DNA of 64,000 bases from Elysia crispata (taxonomy: Eukaryota > Mollusca > Gastropoda > Plakobranchidae), in the NCBI GenBank assembly GCA_033675545.1, contig JAWDGP010000077.1, positions 756,501-820,500 of the forward strand. The letters are read 5' to 3'. The notes under the pieces are model-generated. The model was not told where the DNA came from, did not search any database, and saw only the letters and a program-made list of their open reading frames with translations. The position numbers were made by a program, and so were the translations under genes. How positions within the stretch are numbered: the stretch's first letter is position 1; each line of letters starts with the position of its first letter. Below are positions 50,301 through 64,000 of this stretch, piece after piece.

Positions 50301-53300
50301 ATCCTTGATAGTGACATGGGCAATTATTATTGCAACATCCCTGGGCATGGCAGCCATCCTTGGAGCTGCTGGACGCGAACTAAGCTACTACACCCACAAC
50401 CTTAACATTGTTTGGCTTTTCATGTTGCCCTCCATCACTGCAGCCATCTTATTCCATCTTATACTGCAAAGAAATATGTTCAAGGTATTTTTCAAATTTA
50501 ACTTTACATGTCATCAGCATTTATGAAGTATCTTAAACTATTAAATTAATCATGAAAAAGAGTAGGAACCCTTATTTTCTATTAAAGGCCCAAATGTTTG
50601 ATAATATATGATATATACTCTTCTGTGCAGAGAACTGATCCGAACACCATGGCTCTGGTGATGCAAGAAGCCAACCTGATTCTTTGGTCTCTGGTTCTCT
50701 TGAGTATGACTCTTGCAGGACTCACAACCTCGTATGTCCCGTTGCTGTGTATTCTGGCGCCAAGCCTCACCTACACTGTCCTGGAACTACTGGGTGTTAA
50801 ATCATCAAGTAAGCTACTACTCAGGAGTCATTGATCAAATTCAATACCTGCTCAAACCAAAGCAAATATGGGACACGATTTTCTGGTCTTCATCACATGT
50901 TTGATAATTAGAGTTCACTTGATATATAAAAATCAAGAATGTACTCTCAGCATGAGAGATTTTGAGCGTAACAGTTGGGATTATCTAATTTTTTGTGCTC
51001 TTTTCTTTTCTATCAAATTATCTTTAACCTTGAAGTTGTGAAAAAGCATTTTTAAAATCTTGAGCGGATTGTGCTTGTTTAAGAAAATTTACAGTTATTA
51101 AGCAGAGAACTTTTTGTTTGTTTCAGAAATACTTGGAGCCAATAGAAAAAATAATTATAGATAGATGGAAAATTGATGAGGTCTATTGTTTCTACAAGAC
51201 CTACTTACACTTAATAGCATAGCATGACCTGAAAGAGGAAACATTTGTCATACAACCTATGAATTGAAAATTAACTTTAATCCTTAAAACAGATATTTCA
51301 ACTTTATTTCATTTACATTGATTCATCACATGTAAAATGAAGTTATGAAATTATCATTTTTTTATCTGAAGTATGAAGAATAAGTTATTACGTTTTTTTG
51401 AAATTTAAAATATAATTAACTTTTTGAAAAGCTGTAGATGAAAGATAAGACATAAATTGTCTTTAACAATCTTGTTTTTGTCATTTCCTTTCAGGTATGC
51501 TGTTCTCATTGTTAGGGTCTCTTGTGCCAAGCTTGTATGCAACTTACATCAGCTACATGCTGTTTTCCTTTCTAATTCCCATCATGGGAAGGCGTGGTAG
51601 TGAGGGAAACCCAGACCTTCTTATTGCTGGCCTGTCTAGTTTGCTTACCCTCGTGTGCTTGCCTTACCATGTATGTACGCAAAATTTTGTTCACATGAAA
51701 TCTTATGAAACTCTTACCTGCATGATAGTGAAGTCAAAGCTGAGACTCTGTCAGCAATCTGAGTCTTTTACTGCTATTATATTTTAGGACATGGATTCTC
51801 AAAATATATATCTTTTAGAAATAATTTGTATAGAATGTGAGTTTAAGAAAGTTGAGCTTACACAAGAACTTTTTTTTTTTTTCATTTTTGCTTTTTTTTT
51901 TTTCATGTGATTATTTTGAATGAATTTGATTTACAGATAGATGAAACTGGGTTCTCATTAGAATCTAAATTTTAATGGGATTACTCAAAACCTTCTCATA
52001 TTATTAACTTTTTCTCATTTGTGATCTAAAATTTGTGTTAGACGTAACTGATGGTTGTCTGTTTTAACACCTAATGCTTGTGTGATTGTGTTTTTCCAGT
52101 TGCGGCTGATTATTGAAAACAATTCTTTTAAAGAATCAAATAAGACAAACAAGTAAAACACTTTGAATGAAAAGATTTTAAAAAATTCTTTAAACAAGCT
52201 ACTTCCTACATTCCACTGTACTTGTGTAGAAAACAGTATTTGATTTTTCAATTGACTGTGCTTATTTGTTGAAATCTAAGAGAAACGATTCAATTCTAAT
52301 AAAGAAATATGTAGGTGCACAAGTTGTTGTAAGGAAATCTTAAATTTGCTTTCTATTTCACTGTGTAAGTTTTAAAGTGAGACTCTTTATGTGAATCTTC
52401 TAAGGCAATCTATAATTTGTATGCCTCCTCAGATTGCTTTTGTCTACACCCACAAGAGAGTGGGGCAGGTGATTGTGGTCACAACAGCTGTGATTATGCT
52501 AGGACTTACAGCAGTTTTATATACCCCAGCAGGTTTTCCTTATTCTGGTACAGCAAGTGACATGTCTCCTCAGCGTGCTATGCTTGTGGTAAGCTATGCA
52601 GCCAGTTTGAAGATTGCTGAGCATAGTTTTGTCCGTATTTATATCAGTGTAAACAAAGGATATTCCTACTGGATTTTGCTTCCTCTTTGCCTGTCAGAAA
52701 ACTTTTTTTGTAAAACTCACTATAAAACTTTTGTGAAATGCAATATAGAGATAAAAAAAGATATTGAGATATGTTCTCAATTGGCTAATCTTGTCTACTT
52801 AACTCTCTTAATTTATTTAAAACTGCAATTTAGTGTATTGTCTTGTAATTACTGCAAAGATGGATATTTGAATGGGTTGTTAACATTGCTAATTGCAAGT
52901 TGAAGAGCGCTCCAGTTACTGTTTAATCTCTATCATACACATCAAGAAAGATAAATAATTGCATTGTTTTGCTCTTTATGTTGGTTGAACCTCAAATGCT
53001 CCATTGTTTCATTGAAACAAGATATGAACACAAATTTCATTTTTTCTTCTAGCACTTTGATCGTAGATTTCATTCAGAGTCAGGCAAGGTCTATAAAGTG
53101 GACTCAGGCATCTGGTACATGCCTGTGGATCGCCATAGCACCAAACATCTGACAGAATATGCACCTAGTGTTGTTTCTCCTGCCAGGCAAGCCACTTGTG
53201 ATGGGGTATACTGCGGCCGCCCTTATCTGTACCCAATGCTAAATCTGGTGGATGCTCGGTGAGTTCATAGTCTATCATTTATGTAACATAGATTATTTTA

Positions 53301-56300
53301 GCCTTTCCATCACGCCAGCTGCTGGTAGTGTGGCCAGATATTAACTCTTAGAGTCAGAGGGTAACCTGAAGGTTACAATATAATTATGCATAATCTCTCA
53401 TTTCTTCGCTGACTCAAACTTCTATAAGCTTATATGATGTAACTGTTAGTATTTGCTGATACAATCCTGAGCACACAGAGAAAAGAAGGGGCGCATCTAT
53501 CCAGGTGTGGAAAGTTAGAGCAATATTGAATGGGTATCACAGAAATATTTCTTTGTGGTATTGAAAATCTTATCTGTGAAGTTGGTCATAATGTCATAAT
53601 GTGAAATCTATTAATTGGTAGATGTTGACATGTCACACTATACACTTTTTTTTTTATTGATGATAAGCATTTGAGATTTTGAATTTACAGGAAAGGAAAA
53701 TATCAATTTAAGTTGATCCAAAGAACTAGCTACCTTATTATCATAGCCTGTTAGTTGCTCATAGATATTAGCTTTATCTTTATAGTTTATTATTTTTAAA
53801 CTGAGATTTTTTTGGGTCTATTTAATTTTTTTTTCCTACGGAAAAAATTGTGATAATAAGGTTCTCCATTTTTCTGCCTTTTCTTCATTCTTTTTCTTAA
53901 TGATCTGTTTGATCGCTTTCTCAGGAAAACACTCGACTTTCCTGCATCTCCTCTAAATGTAAAACATGTCAGCATTAGTCTCTTAGATCGTCAGATACTG
54001 GATGTTGCTCATGTGAAACTTTTTTTTGCCATGAAAGGTGAGTTGTGTGAATTTAACAAGTACATTAATTGCTTTTTGAGTTTAGTGGCAATATTCTTGT
54101 TTAGAAAGACATATGTGCAATCGAAAGAGATAGTTTTGTTAGATGAATGTTTGTTTATGATTTTTTTTTTTTTGTCATTTCAGTATTTAATATACTTAGA
54201 TATATTATTGCTTTTATGGTTCAGTGGAAGAGAGAAGAATTTGCATGTTATAATATAGAATCTAGTAAATTTTCAATACAGAGATCAGGTCAACAAAACA
54301 AAGAGATAAAAAAAGTAGTTGTATCCCTTTGCAGGAAACTATATTGTAGTAAATTTGCAAAATGGTTAATCAGCTTTTTTACTCCATGTTTAATAAATCA
54401 CAATTATGAAATCAAAGAAATATCTAAACCCTTAATGCAAATGAATAAAAGATCATGTTTCCTATCAAAATCACCTTACATGCTTCAGTCCTTGTTCATT
54501 CCATCCAGGACCAAGCCACGTGACAATTTTTATCTCAGAAAAACCCCAGACCCGCATACTAAGATGGAATTTTGGAGAGCTAGTACCAGTGGAAGTCTTC
54601 ACCCTTCCTACCATGACAGAACCTACATTTTTCATCTATTTTTCTCACTCAGGAAATACAACATGGCACTTTTCCATGGATATTCATGTGAGTAGTAGTT
54701 TGTAGCAGGATTCTGAACTAGATCATAATTATGTAGTAATATCAATTTCATTACGAAAAGTGTGTCATCAATGAATGGATTTATCCCTCATTTAACTAGC
54801 AAGGAGTGAGTTAGGTTGATGAACATCTTGTTTCAATAGAGTAACAATAAATGGAAAAACTCATAGCTCAATATTTTTACTGATCTATTTTGTTTTTGCT
54901 TGTTCCTTAATGAGACTAAATCACCTAATATTATTTTGCACCATGTTTTGCAAGAGATAAGTTTGTTTTTTTTTTTAGATAAGAATGTTTTTTTCTAATG
55001 CAATAAATTTGACTTAATGGAAAAGATAAATTGTGGCACATGAACTGAACAATGGTATCCATTTGCAATTGCAGCTATATTATAATATGAAAAATTCCCC
55101 CCCCTCTTGTTGAGGCAATCACAATTATGAAAATCCACTCTGCATGTTCCCTTGCTCTGCTGTCAAGACCAAACACAAAATTGTGGGATATGTTAACTTC
55201 ATACATTTTCAAAAAATAAAACCACTGTCAATATTTTCAATTTTATATTTGTCAGAAACCAAGACATCAGAAAATAGCAATCATAGATAAATCATTTTAT
55301 TATTGCAAGAAAGTTAGTCTTGGGCACAAAGCACTATAAAATTTACATTGGCAAATCTCAAAGTTCCTCACAACTTTAAAAAAGAAGGAGCTGATTGAAG
55401 TAGTATATGAATTGAGACAAAATATGCTTTGTACATTCAGGCCTAGTATAATTGACTGCTGTTCTTCTTAGTTTCTTCTGCACTGGCTAATTTTAATGCA
55501 TTGTGAATCAAGCAGATTAATACTTAGCAAGATATAAATAAAGTTGAATATATTTTTTTGATTAACTCAGTGATATCACACATAAAAAAAGCATATCATG
55601 ATTCAACTCTATTTTTTTGTCCCTCTATTTTTTTTTTCAGGGTGAGGGAAACAAAAATCTGAACAGTCCACTTATCAGCATGGGGCTTGCAGGACATTAT
55701 TTGCATGGAGACAATCAGGTGTGTGGCTATGTTTCACAAAACCAAATAATTTTTTACAAGGCATCTTTGATTTTTATAAGATCATCATGTAACAGACATT
55801 TTGTCATTACTTTTGGCATTAGCTGCTATAGAGGAAATACCTTGGCTTGAGGGATGAGAGAAAATGGAAAAAAGAATTTGTAGGGTAGAAAGAACAGTGG
55901 GAGATTGGTTAGTTCCATTGAACAGTCTCTATGATAAATATGCACTGAAAAGAGCAAACAGTATAATTTAAGACCATAACCAACCATTGCTTAAAAAATG
56001 TACATATTTCAACTAGATCAGAGAATAACTAGCCTAAAAGTTACGGTGTTCCTGGATATCGTTTATCCTCATGAATTTGAAAAATTTATCTGAATCAAAA
56101 TAATTAGTATTTCTTCAGGAGCCAGTGAAATATGTGAATGTCTATACTTATAAAATGCTCATGAGCTGTTGATGTCCAGAATTGTATGTATGTCTGTTTT
56201 GGGTGTGTGGATGTCTAGATATGTGTCGTTATATCTATATGCTGATATATTGATGTATGATCAATTCATTTTATGGAAACAACTGTATGCTCCTAACAAA

Positions 56301-56523
56301 TTTTCAAACGGTAGTAACGTTTTATATCTTATCTTGTATCTTATTTTATGCACCACTTCTAATCTTTAGCAATATGTGTCCCTTGTTCTCCCTCTTTCAA
56401 TTAAAAACACTATCATTAAACCCTCTCCAGATCACGTCTGATCTTCTGTCACTGGAGAAAGATCTTCCATCTTGGATTTCCCCTGTTTCATGGACTGCTA
56501 CCTATGATGAATATGTCTTTTGA
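44423..56523 (+). CDS. ERMP1: endoplasmic reticulum metallopeptidase 1, fifteen coding exons
   Basis: CDS exons: 44423-45047, 45578-45708, 46665-46770, 47388-47534, 48265-48357, 49810-50016, 50261-50484, 50631-50808, 51495-51670, 52433-52588, 53053-53258, 53925-54037, 54509-54687, 55641-55718, 56431-56523. All are GT..AG and in phase, giving 903 residues (human 904). After a cytosolic N-terminus and a first membrane segment (about 62-78) comes an M28 zinc peptidase domain. Metal or catalytic candidates are H200 ([10 protein letters not shown]), D212/D213, E247/E248 (FNSAEEN), D274 (VNLDSAG) and H350 (YVYHT). Several C-terminal membrane segments follow (for example [15 protein letters not shown] and [12 protein letters not shown]), then a luminal tail ending TYDEYVF. 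It acts in the ER membrane; the human relative is linked to ER stress handling and the rodent form (Fxna) to ovarian follicle organisation. The coding exon begins at 44338 after an acceptor, so a non-coding first exon exists upstream. Confidence 0.95.
46832..47004. mobile_element. possible short Tigger-like MITE in ERMP1 intron 3
   Basis: 173 bp starting CAGTAAAACTTGATTAAAC and ending in the inverse of CAGTGGATCACCGCTATATA, with TA on both sides. The CAGT ends and TA flanks fit the pogo class, but the inner terminal repeat match is weak. Confidence 0.4.
47211..47325. repeat. (TC)n then (TA)n microsatellite in ERMP1 intron 3
   Basis: About 90 bases of CT repeats followed by a short TATA run. 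They lie 60-180 bases upstream of the exon 4 acceptor at 47387, so the sense transcript has a very long pyrimidine tract before the real acceptor. Confidence 0.97.
48540..49620 (-). pseudogene. degraded LINE (RTE-like) reverse transcriptase in ERMP1 intron 5
   Basis: The minus strand encodes, in broken frames, a non-LTR reverse transcriptase. In order it reads: [17 protein letters not shown] (about 49500), [20 protein letters not shown] (about 49230-49290), [19 protein letters not shown] (about 49080-49140), TNAIYILRRITE (about 48975), [26 protein letters not shown] (about 48690-48790) and [21 protein letters not shown] (about 48600-48650). The catalytic YADD box has become YTDD. Stops and frameshifts are many. 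It is antisense to ERMP1 and probably spliced out with the intron. RTE-type is my inference from the motif wording. Confidence 0.87.
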
Positions 56524-57260
56524 TATTCCTGTTTTATCAGTCAGTGTAAATTGTTTGATTTGTTGATTGAATCAATTCTGTAATTGGATTGTTGAATTTG
56601 AAAGATTGTGTCACAATGTGAAGAAAGATAAGCTGTGCGACCATTCCGTATCCATACCTACAGTGTTTTCAAATATTGATATTAAACCTCTGAATTTCGT
56701 TTTTCAACCTCAAGACACACTGTGCTAGCTCAATCATGAATATGTGTTTTATGAGATACTTGTATCACATGGTTGATTTTTTTGTTTGTTTGTTTAAATT
56801 TTAATTCATAGTAGATACTTTTTTACTCATTATTTTAATGGATCTAAAGATATTTTATCTATTGTCTCAAATATTGGTTTTGCATTGATATTGCTTTTTC
56901 CAAATGTTAAATTTTATAAATGTAATTTGAAAACATTATTTATTAGTATTAGATTTGACTAGCTACATTTTGTGCTATCTCCATTATGGATTATTTTCTC
57001 CTTTACATGTAAGGCACCATGTGATATTACTTTTGAAGAACAGGGTTTTTAAATATAAATAGTTATTATAGCTAGCAGCGTAAAACATAGTATATTGGTT
57101 GAGGCAGTGACTGTGTTTATACTGTTCAGGCTCTGATAAAGATATTTCTAACTTCGTTATCAAAGGAAACTTGAGATTCTTGATCAAGCTTGATTGCCTG
57201 TCAGCTAGTCACAAATATTCCACAAGCTCCACAGTCAAAAATTAATTGGAGAAATAAAAG
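56524..57260 (+). other. probable ERMP1 3' UTR
   Basis: Follows the ERMP1 stop codon. AATAAA near 57252 is one candidate polyadenylation signal; several others occur further on, so the end is uncertain. Confidence 0.4.
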
Positions 57261-58158
57261 CTGATTGTATTTACTTTACAGGCATTCTGTGAATGATGTC
57301 AAACTCAGAAACTAGTACTATAGATTATGATAAAATATTGAGGATTTTACTAAAAATAAATGGGCTGATCTGGAATTAATTTAATATTCTGTAACCTTGG
57401 AGACATGATGAGGCAATTGGATAATCATTTTAAATGTGACATGAAATTATCTCCCATATCTGATGTTGCAGCCCACCCACCTTAAAATATTAATAAGTTT
57501 TACAAAATTTATATTCATTTTGTTTCACAACTTTGTCATAAGTGTCACCAATTACAATATTTTCACTGATGGAATTTTTAAACTGTTACATATATTAAAT
57601 ACAGTCTTTCATTAATGCATCTTAGCTATTTGCAATATTTGGTGAGTTCTTCCAACTGATAAAATACATCTATTTTGTCCTGAGGGAAGTCAGTAGGTCA
57701 CAACGAATAAAAAATAAAACACCCAAATGCTGGGTGTAAGAAAGGAAACAGCTATGCACTGACTTTTAAGACTTTCCTTTTTGCTTTTTTGTTTTGTTAG
57801 TAGTAAGAACAAATAATATTTTCTCTGAGCTTTTTTTTTTCAAATACAAATATCGGCTTTTACTAATTGTTTAGCTGTACATATTTCTTGATCAAATTTT
57901 ACTTGAAGCATATTTTTTGTGAATTTATGGGGTGTTTTTTTTTGTGTGTTTTTCTTTAATTTTTTTTTTACACCTTAAATTTATTACAAATATGTGAACA
58001 TGCCTGGGAAAATCCAACTAAATTAAAATATATGGAAAAAAAATTACTTCATCAGTAAGGGTGGATATTAAGGTTTAATATACAACCTTGAGAATCTTTT
58101 TATTTTTTTATTTTTGTTATTTTCATTATTATTATTATTATTGTTATTATTATTATTA

Positions 58159-58192
<34 letters not shown>

Positions 58193-58829
58193 TTTTTTTT
58201 TTTTTTTTTAATCTCACAATAAAAATATGAGAAGTATAACACGGATCTCCATAAATTATAACCTAGCTATAAGAATAAATCTATGCAATATGGGTGACGA
58301 CAACTGAATAAATTCTCCAAAGTGTAAGAATGATATCAGTTAATTTACATGAATGAAGGTTTGATTCTTACCTGCCAACAGACACCCTTTAGTATGGGGA
58401 TGCACATGTTTGAGACTGGAGAAAATTTTTTTTTTTGTTTTTGATTGACTAAATCCCAAAAACAAAATGTCTCTGTAAAATCAGGTCATATTTTTCAAGT
58501 AACTTGTTGCCACTTCTGAAGCCTTTGGTGTGCCATTACCACATGATTTAATTTCCTTAGTAAATAAAAGTTGTTGCACTTTTTGTGATAAAATCCAAAG
58601 CCCGCTGGATTATCCTTAAACCTAGTTTCACGTTAAGCTACAGATTATACCTAGACATCTCTTGATCCTTATATCATCACAGGATCAAACATTGGCTAGA
58701 TCCAGATTTTGATGAAGAGAGTCAAAGTGATAAATCTTCCAATTGGCCAGGTACTTCTTCAGGTTCTTATACAGGTAGATCCAAGTTTACAATGTAAAAA
58801 AAATACAAACAATTAACATTGAGCAATTA

Positions 58830-58870
<41 letters not shown>

Positions 58871-61800
58871 CATCTTAAAGCCCATAAAATTTTAATACTC
58901 TACTGAAAACTAATTAGATATGATGATTGTTTGGAAACTGTCCTAAAAACCAGATGTGAAGTATCTAGCATCAATTGTGTTAATCAGCAATCCAAATTCT
59001 TTTTGGATAGATAGAAAAAAAATCGATTTTGTTAAGTATTTTAAAAAAAATTAATTATTTTTTTTATACTATGTCCAAAATTCTGGGTCTTAGAATAGGG
59101 TCCCAAACTTATGTCTATTATTTAGGCATATATTTTGTGAATTAAGTATGATATCATGTGAGTCAGACAATGATGAAAATTGTAAAGAAGTAATACTCAC
59201 ATGTATGTGGATATTATGCACCATTGTGAGCTCAATATCCATGTAAAAGCTGAAAATCTGATTCCATTAAATGTTTGCCATTATTAAAATTGGTGTTCCT
59301 TAAACTATATCACAAAGTTTGTTCAACCATTTGATCTCTTCTCTGTGTACTTGATTTTTTCCAGATTGGGCTTATATTATTTAGGAAGTTTTATTTTTCT
59401 TGATATGTGCTGTCAATTTTCTCAATGTCATGGTAATTTTACTCTGTCTGAATTAAATGTTAACAAATTTATTATTTTCTTGTTATATTCAAACAGCAAT
59501 GGGCAAGATATTATGATTTTGAAGAAAAATGCCTTTCCAATCTAATGTCCACTTTCATCAGCTTTACATGAATGAATGTGTGACAATTTATTTTTTTAAA
59601 TTATGATTAGATATTGCAGTTGCAGTGGATTGCAGGATTCAAGGCATATATTTTTTTTCCAGATTATAAGATGTTTTTGATTTGCTGGATCAATATTGCT
59701 AATGGTATAACTCTCTTCTCAGCAGCCTCATTATTAATCTCAGATTGAATTAAGATAGGTATGTGCAAGCTAGATGGAGTAAAAAAAAAAGGGGGGGGGG
59801 CGGGGAACCATATAAAAATTCAAATGTATTTTTTGTGTTTTATGTTATTGCTATTGCCTAATTGTCAGGGTTCCACATTCTTAATTTCCTGACTACATTT
59901 ATTTAAATATATGTTTTGGAGTTCTCTGCACATGTAGTGTGCAAACTCTATCTGTTTTATTTGATTGAGTCATAAAACTTTCTGATGCACCGTCACAGAG
60001 CAATAGTTCTGCTCAACTGTTATCTTGTTGCACAGGACTAATTCACATTTTTGTAATCTTTTCGTTTTGTCAGGGTGCCAGATTGCATACAGCCTTTTTT
60101 TCTTTCTTAAAATGTATTTCAGTCTTTCACTTTTCAAATAATTTTGCACATTATTCTTAATTCACCACATTTCTCAAACTTATCTTTCAAAACAATTGTT
60201 TTATGCATATAATATTTTGTAAATGTATTATCATCAAGCAGAGTCTCAAAAGTTAATAAGAAGCAAAGTTTTCTAGGCTTTTAGTTTTTTACCATGTTTT
60301 TATTGAGGTCCATTTTAGAGATGAAAAAGAAGGGTTGCTCTGAGATAAAATGTGGACTTAAATTCAGTTGACTGTCCTAAGTCATATGTTTCTTTTCTTT
60401 CATTTTCAAACAATCTGGTCCTTCCATTTTCATTATCTCTACCTGGCGTCAAATAAGGGAATTCTTTCTAAACATTTTTTTTTATTTCGTGTCTAATATT
60501 TATGATATACATATTTTTTACTCAGTGCGCATGTTTTTCAATGTTTCAGCTCAATTTTGTAAATATCAAAAGAGAAACAGAATAAAAAGGCGTACTGACA
60601 TTCATGACTCCACAATACCGTGCAGTACATTTTTTGCCCTGCTTGAAAAATTGTAAGGACTTGTTAAAACAATATTACTATGAGAGTACATCCTTCCAGC
60701 TACACCAAATTATAAACCTCATTTTTTGTCTTGTTTTAAAATTTTACATTCTTATTGATGTGCAGATATTAAGAAAGAAAATTTAGTCCCCATAGTTTAC
60801 TTTATCATTTAAACATAGGACTTTCTCACTCATGACTTAATATTTTCAGGGACATCAATATCTTTTTTTTTCTAATTTGAAATTGTTTTGTGAAGTCTGC
60901 TGTTTTTGCTTCGTCACTCTTGTAAAATAATATTTTGTTCTTCTTTTTAACCTCTTATGTTTAAAAATTGTAATAATTTTATGGAGCAATTTTTATACTG
61001 AAAGATTTTAAGGTCACAACAATATTTACTAGGTGTCTTGTTTATCATGTTGTTTTGAAGACTTAAGAAATTTGTTTTGTAATTTTGGGTCAGTTAAGGT
61101 CATTGATGGTTAAAATTTTCTTAAAGACCCTTGTATTGATATTCCTTTTTACACCTAATTTTTGGGCATGTGAAGTGAAAATATATATTTTTTTGATCTA
61201 TATGCGTATACCCATCCATTTTCTTAAGCAACTATTTTAATAATTTATCTAAAAGCTTTTTCTTTTTCAATGAACTTCATATATTCTATTTTTTTTTTCA
61301 GATTTAATAGATTAAGAACACACATTCATGACAAGTTTGAAAAAGAATCAACGATGATAAATACAGTGATATTAGCAATTGATGGAACATAATCAAATTC
61401 TCATTTCTGGGTTTGTATATTTGATCCATGAATTATATCAATTGAAATGGTCAATCAAAAATTTTCTATGAATTTTTTTGTTAAGATCTTTTGTTTTCGC
61501 TCATAATTAGAGAAGTTCAAACTTATTTGTCTGTGATATTTGCATGACAACTAAGTAATAATTGTTTATGTGTTGAAGTATTTTTCTAAAAGAGATTATC
61601 ACTCAAAGAATTTTTTGTGTTCTGGCTCATGATATACTCGTATGTAGACATTACTCCTAGTCATGCCTTTCACAATATATTTTACATTTATTAAGATAAA
61701 ATTTTGTTGGCCATGTTTTTTTTTCTTCATGTATGAGATTATAAAGTGATTTTTAGACCTTTTGATGAAACAGCAATCATATTAAGGCCAGAAAAAAATA

Positions 61801-64000
61801 TTCGAACATTTTATCACTGTTTTTAAAATGGTATTCTTAAATATGATTTGATACCAGTCATATAGAGTTTTAGGTTCCTTAATGATCACAAGGTTTTGAA
61901 ATTCAGTTTTTGCTTCTGCTTCTTCCTGTAATTAGAATAGCTTATTAAAAATCAAAATCATTTTGATTTTTATGCAGCAAAAACACTCTCTAAATGCCCT
62001 TACCTGTAAATGTGTTTCTTTGACCTAGAATGTCATAAGGAATTATCTCTCAATTTTTTAACTAAAATTTTAATTTTCTTTGTATCAAAGAGAAAGAGGT
62101 TAATGTCAATACCATTTGGGTATTATTTTCACAATAAAAATTCTTTAGTTGAGGTTAATCTCACAAACAAAAAAAATTTTTTTTTAATGAAATTAGAAAT
62201 TTTATATTGATTTGTGTGCAATTATTGTTCTGAAACATTTTGTCTTGACTAATCTATCAGTTGAAGCTCTTTGTTTTCTCTTCAATCAACATTTGTGCTT
62301 TAATAACTGATTTAAATCAAAATCAGTTCAAAACTCGAGTTCAGACATACCAGAGGTTTAGTATCAATAAATAGTATGAAGAGTAGGATACAAGATATTG
62401 AGGAAGAAAAGACTATTGTTTATGCTATGGATTTAAAATTTCATCACTATTCTGGGGTTTCATTGTTAGTCAATTTTTTTAAATCAAGAAGGCCAAGGTG
62501 CAATTTTTATTTTAAAACTCTTTCAGTATTTGTATTGTATTTTATGATGGCTCAAACCAGCTGTGTTCCTCTGTTCTGTCTGTCCAGTTTACAGAAACTA
62601 GTTTCATATATGAGATGTTTGTATTTAATACATAATTGGGTTGTTTGGATATGCTTCTTTTCAAACATCATTATCATGCAGATTAAAGTTTTGGTGGCCA
62701 GATTATTTTTAGATTCCTTAGAAATGGTTATCATTCCAATGGACAGGGCTGGAAACTTTGTTATCATTATTGATTATGATTACTATTGCAATACCATATA
62801 TGATAGGTATACAGAGTAAAAATTTTCGGAAAGAATTAACATATACATATCACATGTTCAATGTATTTGAAAAATGTATAATAGATTATATTTTTTTACG
62901 TTCTACTTATATCATGATCTTAGGTAATGATGTACTTTACTCACAAACAATAAATTGATGAATAGTCTCAACAACAGCAGTGAGTTTCTTTGGCTGGCTG
63001 GAAATTTAACTGAACAAAAAATACCCATAAGCACTGCTAACTACCTGTCAATATACCTCCAATACATTTCAGAGTAAACTGACGTTCATATTTTTCATCT
63101 AAACCTTTTTTCAATATTAAGTATTTTTATTCTTTAATATTGTTTAATGAATCATGAAAGTATTTGCACATAACTTTGTTTGATTCGCACCCACAATACA
63201 AGGTGCAAGTACTGCACAAGTATTCAAAGTTTAAAAAAATAACCATGTTGAGATAATCTGGTCACAAAATAAAGAAAGATATCTTTTGATGAAGAACAGA
63301 CATTTAGATATTGTGCAAAACCACAAAACTGAATTTACTGTGATTAAGAGCAAACTGCATTTTTAATTTAAACCTTTAATATTTTTATTCTTTAAATGTT
63401 ATTTGATAAAACAGGAAAGTATTTGAGCGTTACTTTGTTTGATTTGCAACCGAGCACATTTATTCAATTCTTGTTCTCTTTTATATTTAATAAAATATTT
63501 TCTTTCTCTTGAACTGAACTTGAAGTTGTCTTATATGATTACATGTATGTTGACTTTCTCGTTATGGTTGTCTGATCCCTTATAAACTAACTTACATTTG
63601 ACCAGAACCTTAACAGATCCTATCTCAAGCCCGTTTTTCTGGCTCAATGCACCAGGATAAAAGTTGGGTCATGAATTGGTCACTCGAAAGGTTGATCTCA
63701 CCCACCAGTGATAAGCTAAGTGGACACAAACTTAAAATGGTTTTGGGTCACCTATCTTTTTTTTCTGCAAAAGCATTCTATTCACATAATCATTTTGGTG
63801 TCACATGTTGTCCCAGGCAATAGAAATTGGAGTATTTTAGCGTTCGAGTTAGTTTATGAATACGTTTCTATATTAACAGGTCACGTGTCAGTTTCTTATG
63901 AGGTAATTGATTTAGGGCTGGTTTAGTGTCTAAGTCTCCCCGTTCTTTAAGCGGGGCTCAAAAGTTTGCAAACTGTATACCGGTACATCAAGCCAAATGC
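57261..64000. other. AT-rich non-coding stretch with no supported gene
   Basis: No exon with protein similarity was recognised. Simple repeats are a (TTA)n tract at about 58123-58191, (TA)n(TG)n at about 58831-58869 and a poly-G run near 59791-59805. Open frames up to 147 codons (62376-62819) have AT-driven composition and no domain. Alternative ERMP1 3' UTR isoforms could extend into it. Confidence 0.5.

Noticed and set aside
52391-52903. 170-codon frame
   Set aside because: Contains ERMP1 exon 10 in frame but also reads through intron sequence on both sides of it.
54147-54695. 182-codon frame read as a separate gene
   Set aside because: It runs through ERMP1 intron 12 and then exon 13 in a wrong frame; the exon structure explains the sequence.
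62376-62819. 147-codon frame near the right end
   Set aside because: AT-driven composition, no recognisable domain, no splice or neighbouring exon support.

Overview
This is eukaryotic nuclear DNA. It is AT-rich, has short coding exons bounded by GT..AG (once GC..AG) introns, and carries many microsatellites and DNA-transposon relics. The intact genes are animal genes. The frequent interspersed 'ctagatctaga' words, the mariner and pogo/Tigger-like repeats and the LINE relics remind me of gastropod mollusc assemblies, perhaps heterobranch. That placement is inference and is weaker than the gene calls.

Layout. 1-7.2 kb is gene-poor and holds a 454-bp Tigger-like MITE and a broken mariner (copy A, 3974-5340). 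7.2-9.5 kb is a minus-strand 775-residue coding exon of a probable nuclear protein I do not recognise. 9.5-18.7 kb is intergenic: an orphan promoter-like spot (NRF-1 palindrome plus ETS motif near 13.0 kb), a SINE-like block with short inverted ends, a second mariner (copy B, 13943-15323, opposite orientation), a degraded non-LTR reverse transcriptase (about 16.75-17.66 kb) and a CTA/CTG tract.

Three conserved animal genes follow, assembled here exon by exon with consistent phase. COA7 (+, 3 exons, 18764-24329) encodes a mitochondrial intermembrane-space Sel1-repeat factor for respiratory complex assembly. PPIE/cyclophilin-33 (-, 11 exons, 39792-27317) encodes an RRM plus cyclophilin spliceosomal isomerase. 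ERMP1 (+, 15 coding exons, 44423-56523) encodes an ER multispanning M28 metallopeptidase. COA7 and PPIE are convergent; PPIE and ERMP1 are divergent. I see no functional operon-like link between them. 56.6-64 kb is AT-rich, with probable ERMP1 3' UTR at its start and nothing else I can support.

The most interesting structures are: (1) a 3.16-kb pogo-like element inside PPIE intron 1, with newly inferred 26-bp terminal repeats that differ only by transitions and TA target duplications; (2) PPIE intron 3, which combines a GC donor, a 97-unit AAG/CTT tract, an AAT tract starting exactly at the TA end of a MITE, and a 91-bp tandem duplication; (3) a 431-bp element with 70-bp inverted repeats (69/70 identical) in COA7 intron 1; (4) two near-identical but differently broken mariners facing each other around the unidentified 775-residue gene. 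I found no convincing wholly new gene system.
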